Source: Streptosporangiaceae bacterium (GTDB lineage Bacteria > Actinomycetota > Actinomycetes > Streptosporangiales > Streptosporangiaceae). Taken from it: 15,381 nt of DNA. Below, one piece after another: positions 12,615 through 15,381 of the stretch. A program made the translations under genes and the position numbers. The notes beneath the pieces are model-generated. The model saw nothing but the letters and a program-made list of their open reading frames with translations. It had not been told where the DNA came from and ran no database searches. How positions within the stretch are numbered: the first letter of the stretch is position 1; each line of letters starts with the position of its first letter. The stretch lies in contig JASHSZ010000215.1 in NCBI GenBank assembly GCA_030040815.1, forward strand, positions 1 through 15,381, given 5' to 3'.

Positions 12615-13487
12615 CTATCCTGCGCGACTTCCGGATACCAGCCGTGAGTCAGCCGTGGGGCTGGGCCGCGTGCTGGTAGCGGCGGCACCGCCTGATGCGA
12701 CCGCTGCGAGCCACGGCGCTGCAGGAGCCGACAGGGCCGGATTGAGGCTCAGGACCTGCTGGTGCAGCTCACGTAGTTCAGTGCCCGGCTCGGTACCAAG
12801 CTCGTCGACGAGCAGGCGGCGAGCATGCTGATAAACGGCCAGAGCGTCGGGCGCACGGCCGTCGTAATATAGGGCGAGCATCAGTAGCGCGTACAGACGC
12901 TCCCAAAAAGGGTTGGCGGCAATGAGCTGCCGCAGTTCGCCGATCACCTCTGCGTGGCGGCCCAGGTGCAGCTCGGCTTCGATTCGCATTTCAGCCGCCT
13001 GCAGGCGCATCTCCGCCAGCCGGGGGACATCCCGCTGCGCGAGGAAATCGGACTCCACGTCCGCGAGGGCCTCGTCGCGCCAGAGGGCAAGTGCCGAACT
13101 GGCTTTGCCGACTGCATCCGCCCATGAAACGTTCCGGATAGCCGTGCGCGCAGCCGCCAGTAGCGCTTCGAACCGTAATACATCCAGCTCGCCGGTATCC
13201 ACCCTCATTCGGTAACCGCGTGGCTGCGTGCTGATACGAGCTCCGCCGGCTTCACCCAGGGCATGGCGCAGCCTCTTCACGTAATTTTGAATGGTCACCT
13301 TCGCTGACGGGGGCGGCGCACTCCACCACAAGGTCTCTGCCAGCTCATCCACTGAGACGATCCGGTTGGCGTCGAGCAGCAGCGCCGCGAGCACCGTCCG
13401 CTGCTTCCCCGGCTGCACGGGCTTCGCTATGGCGTTCACGCGCACGAGCAGCGGGCCAAGTAGACCGAACTCCATTTTCGGCACCAT
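12615..13487 (-). CDS. SARP/AfsR-family transcriptional regulator
   Basis: 290-residue SARP with the standard two-domain plan. Residues about 5-97 form an OmpR-type winged helix DNA-binding domain (MEFGLLGPLLV, PGKQRTVLAALLLDAN, SVDELAETLW, VTIQNYVKRLRHALG, STQPRGYRM). Residues about 98-245 form the BTAD all-helical domain, ending EALxxYQHARRLLVDELGTEPG-like. SARPs activate secondary-metabolite or developmental genes by binding short direct repeats. A tail of about 40 residues is Ala/Ser/Pro-rich. Leu104 is encoded by TTA (complement of 13176-13178), the only TTA in this gene and typical of bldA-controlled regulators. The start may be 13487 (GGGAGAG and GAGG upstream), 13475 or GTG 13496. The gene is less GC-rich than its neighbours. 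It is followed by the DUF4232-like lipoprotein gene and preceded by a DosR-like box. Confidence 0.88.
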   Translation of the reverse strand: MVPKMEFGLLGPLLVRVNAIAKPVQPGKQRTVLAALLLDANRIVSVDELAETLWWSAPPPSAKVTIQNYVKRLRHALGEAGGARISTQPRGYRMRVDTGELDVLRFEALLAAARTAIRNVSWADAVGKASSALALWRDEALADVESDFLAQRDVPRLAEMRLQAAEMRIEAELHLGRHAEVIGELRQLIAANPFWERLYALLMLALYYDGRAPDALAVYQHARRLLVDELGTEPGTELRELHQQVLSLNPALSAPAAPWLAAVASGGAAATSTRPSPTADSRLVSGSRAG

Positions 13488-13641
13488 CAGCCTCACTCTC
13501 CCGGCGACCGCTATTCCGGGCGGCTGTACATACCGGATGGCTGCTTACAGTCGGAGACGAGCCCAGGTACTACGCCACTCTTTCTGTAATCTCTCCGGCG
13601 AGCCTGCAATAGGGCTGTAGTGCCATTGGTCCGGCTGGCGT

Positions 13642-13655
13642 GGGACCTTAGTCCC
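13642..13655 (-). promoter_or_regulatory. DosR/DevR-like box upstream of the SARP gene
   Basis: On the minus strand the sequence is GGGACTAAGGTCCC, which differs at one base from the core GGGACTWWAGTCCC of the mycobacterial DosR motif. The outer bases of the 20-bp motif (TTS/SAA) are not well kept. It lies 154 nt before the likely SARP start. It is also part of a larger stem, GGCG-TGGGAC/GTCCCA-gcta-CGCC (13637-13664), so a terminator or RNA element is an alternative reading. Confidence 0.5.
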
Positions 13656-13705
13656 AGCTACGCCACGTTCGCACCGAAAAGGGGCACGGCTCGGAATACC
13701 GCTGA

Positions 13706-13735
13706 CCGTCACAGCGGACGTGTCTGCTGTGACGG
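13706..13735. terminator. 10-bp hairpin after the secreted-protein operon
   Basis: CCGTCACAGC (13706-13715) and GCTGTGACGG (13726-13735) are perfect complements around a 10-nt loop, 14 nt beyond the stop of the minus-strand gene at 13750. No T-tract follows directly. It is the strongest stem in the window and the probable end of the two-gene operon. Confidence 0.6.
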
Positions 13736-13749
13736 CCAGGCGGCGTGTG

Positions 13750-14391
13750 TCACCCGAAGGAGAGGGTGTCTAGGTTGAAGGTGAATGTCGCTCCGGTGTT
13801 GGCCTCGAGCGTGATCGAATTGCCGGAGTATCCGGTGACCTCTAGCGACGTCGTGCCGGGCACGGTGAATGTGCCCAGGTCGGTGATATCGGTGTTCTGG
13901 GTGGCATCAGCGGACAGTACGCGGACCCCGCCCACTCCCGATGCGGAGTTGCCGTTGACCGTGCCCGCGTATGCCACATACCAGCGGCCCTTCACCAGGC
14001 TGCTGTAACTGTTCTGGACCGCGAAGTCGGCCGTCCCGAATGGTGCCTGCCGCAGGGCAGAGATGCCGGCCTCGCGCGCGTCGGGAACCACGACGACCGG
14101 GACGCCCGGCGCGGCCGCTGGCGCCACCGCCGGCTTCATGGCCGGCTTGACGGGAAAGGCCTTGGCGACGCCCTGCTGATAGAGCCGAGCCTTCGCGGCC
14201 GGCCAGCCCGCCGACTGCGCTTGCGCGCTGCTGAGCGCGGCAGTGCGCGCCGACACGCCCTGTGCCGCGGCGATGCCCGCGCCGATGGACACGGCGACGA
14301 CACCGCCTACCACAAGGACTAGTGCCCTCCGGCCTGGCAAGCGCCGGCTGCGCGCACCGTCGGCTCGGCGCTGCTGATTCTTAGTGTTCAT
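13750..14391 (-). CDS. Signal-anchored protein of unknown function
   Basis: 213-residue exported protein that I do not recognise. A basic N terminus (QQRRADGARSRRLPGRR) precedes one hydrophobic segment at about 22-44 that could be an uncleaved anchor or a signal peptide ending near AAAQG. A Pro/Ala/Val/Lys-rich linker (about 78-102) leads to a C-terminal domain of about 110 residues rich in beta-forming, Thr, Gly and Asn residues (GRWYVAYAGTVNGNSAS, LGTFTVPGTTSLEVTGY, TFTFNLDTLSFG). No cysteine is present. The frame is open to 14622, but ATG 14391 gives a proper signal segment, has a purine-rich AGGCAGGCGG just upstream and begins 11 nt after the stop of the preceding gene. It belongs to one operon with the secreted protein gene at 14403. 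Confidence 0.75.
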   Translation of the reverse strand: MNTKNQQRRADGARSRRLPGRRALVLVVGGVVAVSIGAGIAAAQGVSARTAALSSAQAQSAGWPAAKARLYQQGVAKAFPVKPAMKPAVAPAAAPGVPVVVVPDAREAGISALRQAPFGTADFAVQNSYSSLVKGRWYVAYAGTVNGNSASGVGGVRVLSADATQNTDITDLGTFTVPGTTSLEVTGYSGNSITLEANTGATFTFNLDTLSFG

Positions 14392-14402
14392 CGCCGCCTG
14401 CC

Positions 14403-15305
14403 TCAGGTCGCCTTGTGTATCTGGAGGGAGTATTCGCAGGTCTGGCTGCTGCACAGATCCGACCATGCTTGCGCCGGAGTGAGGGTGCTCGAGTCTAGGT
14501 CGTACTCGTCCATCGGCCCCCAAAAGACGATCGGCCCGTAGGTGTCGGATATCGATATCCATTCGGACGCGGTCGCCGACGTGTAGATCTCCGGTGTCGC
14601 CCACGCGGGAGCGTCGCCCCACGCCACCAGGTAGACGTCGTGCTGGGTCCAGCCGTTATCGCAGGAACCGTACGGCGGGCACCCGGCTGCATCACCGTAG
14701 TCGGTGTAGTCCTGGGACGTGTGGGCCGCGTACCCGGACTCCCAGCTGCTGGTGGCGGCGTAGGTGTCCCAGTCGAGCTCCATGTCGTTCCCGCCCCACA
14801 CCTGGACCTGGCCGTAGTTGTCCATGTACGAGGTGACGGCGTTCACCACCCCGGCCCAGGACGCGCCGCCGGTGCTGTTCACGTAGTAGGCGCTGTTATT
14901 GGTGCCGATCGACAGCGTCAGAAGCGACGTCGTGTCCGCGCCGGTGCAGTCCCAGTACCAGAAGCCGAAGGTTTCCGCGTAGGCCTCGACGTCCCCGTAT
15001 GAGACCACTGTCCCGCTGAAGGTGAGGATCGTTCCGTTGTTGGAAGAATCCTGGCCGCCGAAGTCGAGTGTGACCGTGCTGTTGATGTCGCCGTGGTCGG
15101 CGTCGAATTCCCCCTGGTTGCAGCCCAGCGTCTCCGCCTCGCTCGTGTTGAGGGCAGTGACGTAGAAGCTCCAGTCAGTTTGGGGCATGTCGGCCGCCGA
15201 CGCAGGGCGAGCGGCGACAAGCGCGAACGCCACGACGAATAGAGCCGCCAGTGCGCTGAGCCAGAAGAGTGTCCGGCCACGTGCCCGGCTAGCGATATCT
15301 AACAT
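14403..15305 (-). CDS. Secreted acidic six-cysteine protein of unknown function
   Basis: 300-residue secreted protein. A signal peptide runs from a basic start (SRARGR) through a hydrophobic core (about 13-32) to RPASA-AD, with cleavage likely after Ala37. The mature part is very acidic and rich in Trp, Tyr, Asp and Thr, with six cysteines (62, 120, 209, 215, 285, 290), enough for three disulfides. Notable stretches are FGFWYWDCTGADTTS, SIGTNNSAYYVNSTGG, VWGGNDMELDWDTY, DYGDAAGCPPYGSCDNGWT and FWGPMDEYDLD. Acidic-aromatic segments of this kind recall carbohydrate-active folds, but no glycosidase motif can be named with confidence. The ATG at 15305 is the first Met before the signal peptide; GGCGGTGATGAG precedes it. 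It leads a two-gene operon with 13750-14391. Confidence 0.78.
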   Translation of the reverse strand: MLDIASRARGRTLFWLSALAALFVVAFALVAARPASAADMPQTDWSFYVTALNTSEAETLGCNQGEFDADHGDINSTVTLDFGGQDSSNNGTILTFSGTVVSYGDVEAYAETFGFWYWDCTGADTTSLLTLSIGTNNSAYYVNSTGGASWAGVVNAVTSYMDNYGQVQVWGGNDMELDWDTYAATSSWESGYAAHTSQDYTDYGDAAGCPPYGSCDNGWTQHDVYLVAWGDAPAWATPEIYTSATASEWISISDTYGPIVFWGPMDEYDLDSSTLTPAQAWSDLCSSQTCEYSLQIHKAT

Positions 15306-15344
15306 TTCTCATCACCGCCTTTGCGGTCGGGCGGAACCGGGAGC

Positions 15345-15381
15345 GTGAGTGCTATGCACAGCTGACTCACTTCCTTTTTTT
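15345..15381 (+). terminator. Hairpin followed by T-tract at the right edge
   Basis: GTGAGT (15345-15350) pairs with ACTCAC (15365-15370); inside, GCT pairs with AGC around ATGCAC. On the plus strand it is followed by TTCC and seven Ts to the window end, the form of an intrinsic terminator. No plus-strand gene ends nearby in the window. On the minus strand it is the region 40-76 nt upstream of the secreted-protein gene, so it may instead be a promoter-region element with an A-tract. Confidence 0.35.

Noticed and set aside
12608..12688. N-terminal extension of the DUF4232-like lipoprotein
   Set aside because: It would bury the signal peptide and overlap the SARP coding end; the ATG at 12607 has a ribosome site and gives a normal lipoprotein signal.
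14392..14622. N-terminal extension of the signal-anchored protein
   Set aside because: It overlaps the end of the secreted-protein gene in another frame and would put 77 residues before the signal segment.
1..15381. Search for CRISPR arrays, tRNA/rRNA genes, insertion sequences and attachment sites
   Set aside because: No regularly spaced repeats, cloverleaf sequences, transposase or integrase motifs were recognised by eye. The 30-bp spaced pair at 8284-8324 has only two units and is not a CRISPR.

Overview
The window comes from a high-GC actinomycete (Actinomycetota). Signs are the strong G/C third-position bias, GTG starts, 4-nt start/stop overlaps, leaderless-looking promoters, lipoproteins with actinobacterial domain types, a SARP regulator and rare TTA codons. 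The genus cannot be told from the sequence alone.

Left part (1-4397): a compact piece of the steroid ring C/D (HIP) catabolic regulon. It holds the 3' part of kstR2 (TetR repressor), convergent with fadD3 (HIP-CoA synthetase, minus strand). Divergent from fadD3 is an operon of fadA6 (steroid beta-ketothiolase) and ipdF (SDR dehydrogenase). The 85-nt fadD3/fadA6 intergenic region carries one perfect match to the known KstR2 operator (2420-2433), so repressor, operator and three target genes lie together.

Middle part (4398-10438): a cytoplasmic-looking S41/IRBP-type peptidase behind an ECF-like promoter; a 363-nt gene-free stretch; an ECF/SigE-family sigma factor translationally coupled to a one-pass membrane protein that may be its partner; a lipoprotein with a duplicated Cys-His-Gly module; a calcineurin-like phosphoesterase; then a 470-nt stretch rich in inverted repeats and holding the frameshifted tail of a GNAT acetyltransferase.

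Right part (10439-15381): a leaderless-looking VOC gene overlapping a PaaG-like enoyl-CoA hydratase/isomerase gene, convergent with a minus-strand pair of a SARP regulator (with a TTA codon) and a DUF4232-like lipoprotein. Upstream of the SARP is a near-consensus DosR/DevR box. At the far right a two-gene minus-strand operon encodes a secreted six-cysteine protein and a signal-anchored protein, both unassigned.

The best supported biology is the KstR2-controlled HIP module. The less explained parts are the sigma/membrane-protein pair, the palindrome cluster at 9986-10188, the DosR-like box and the secreted pair at the right edge. No tRNA, rRNA, CRISPR array or insertion sequence was seen.
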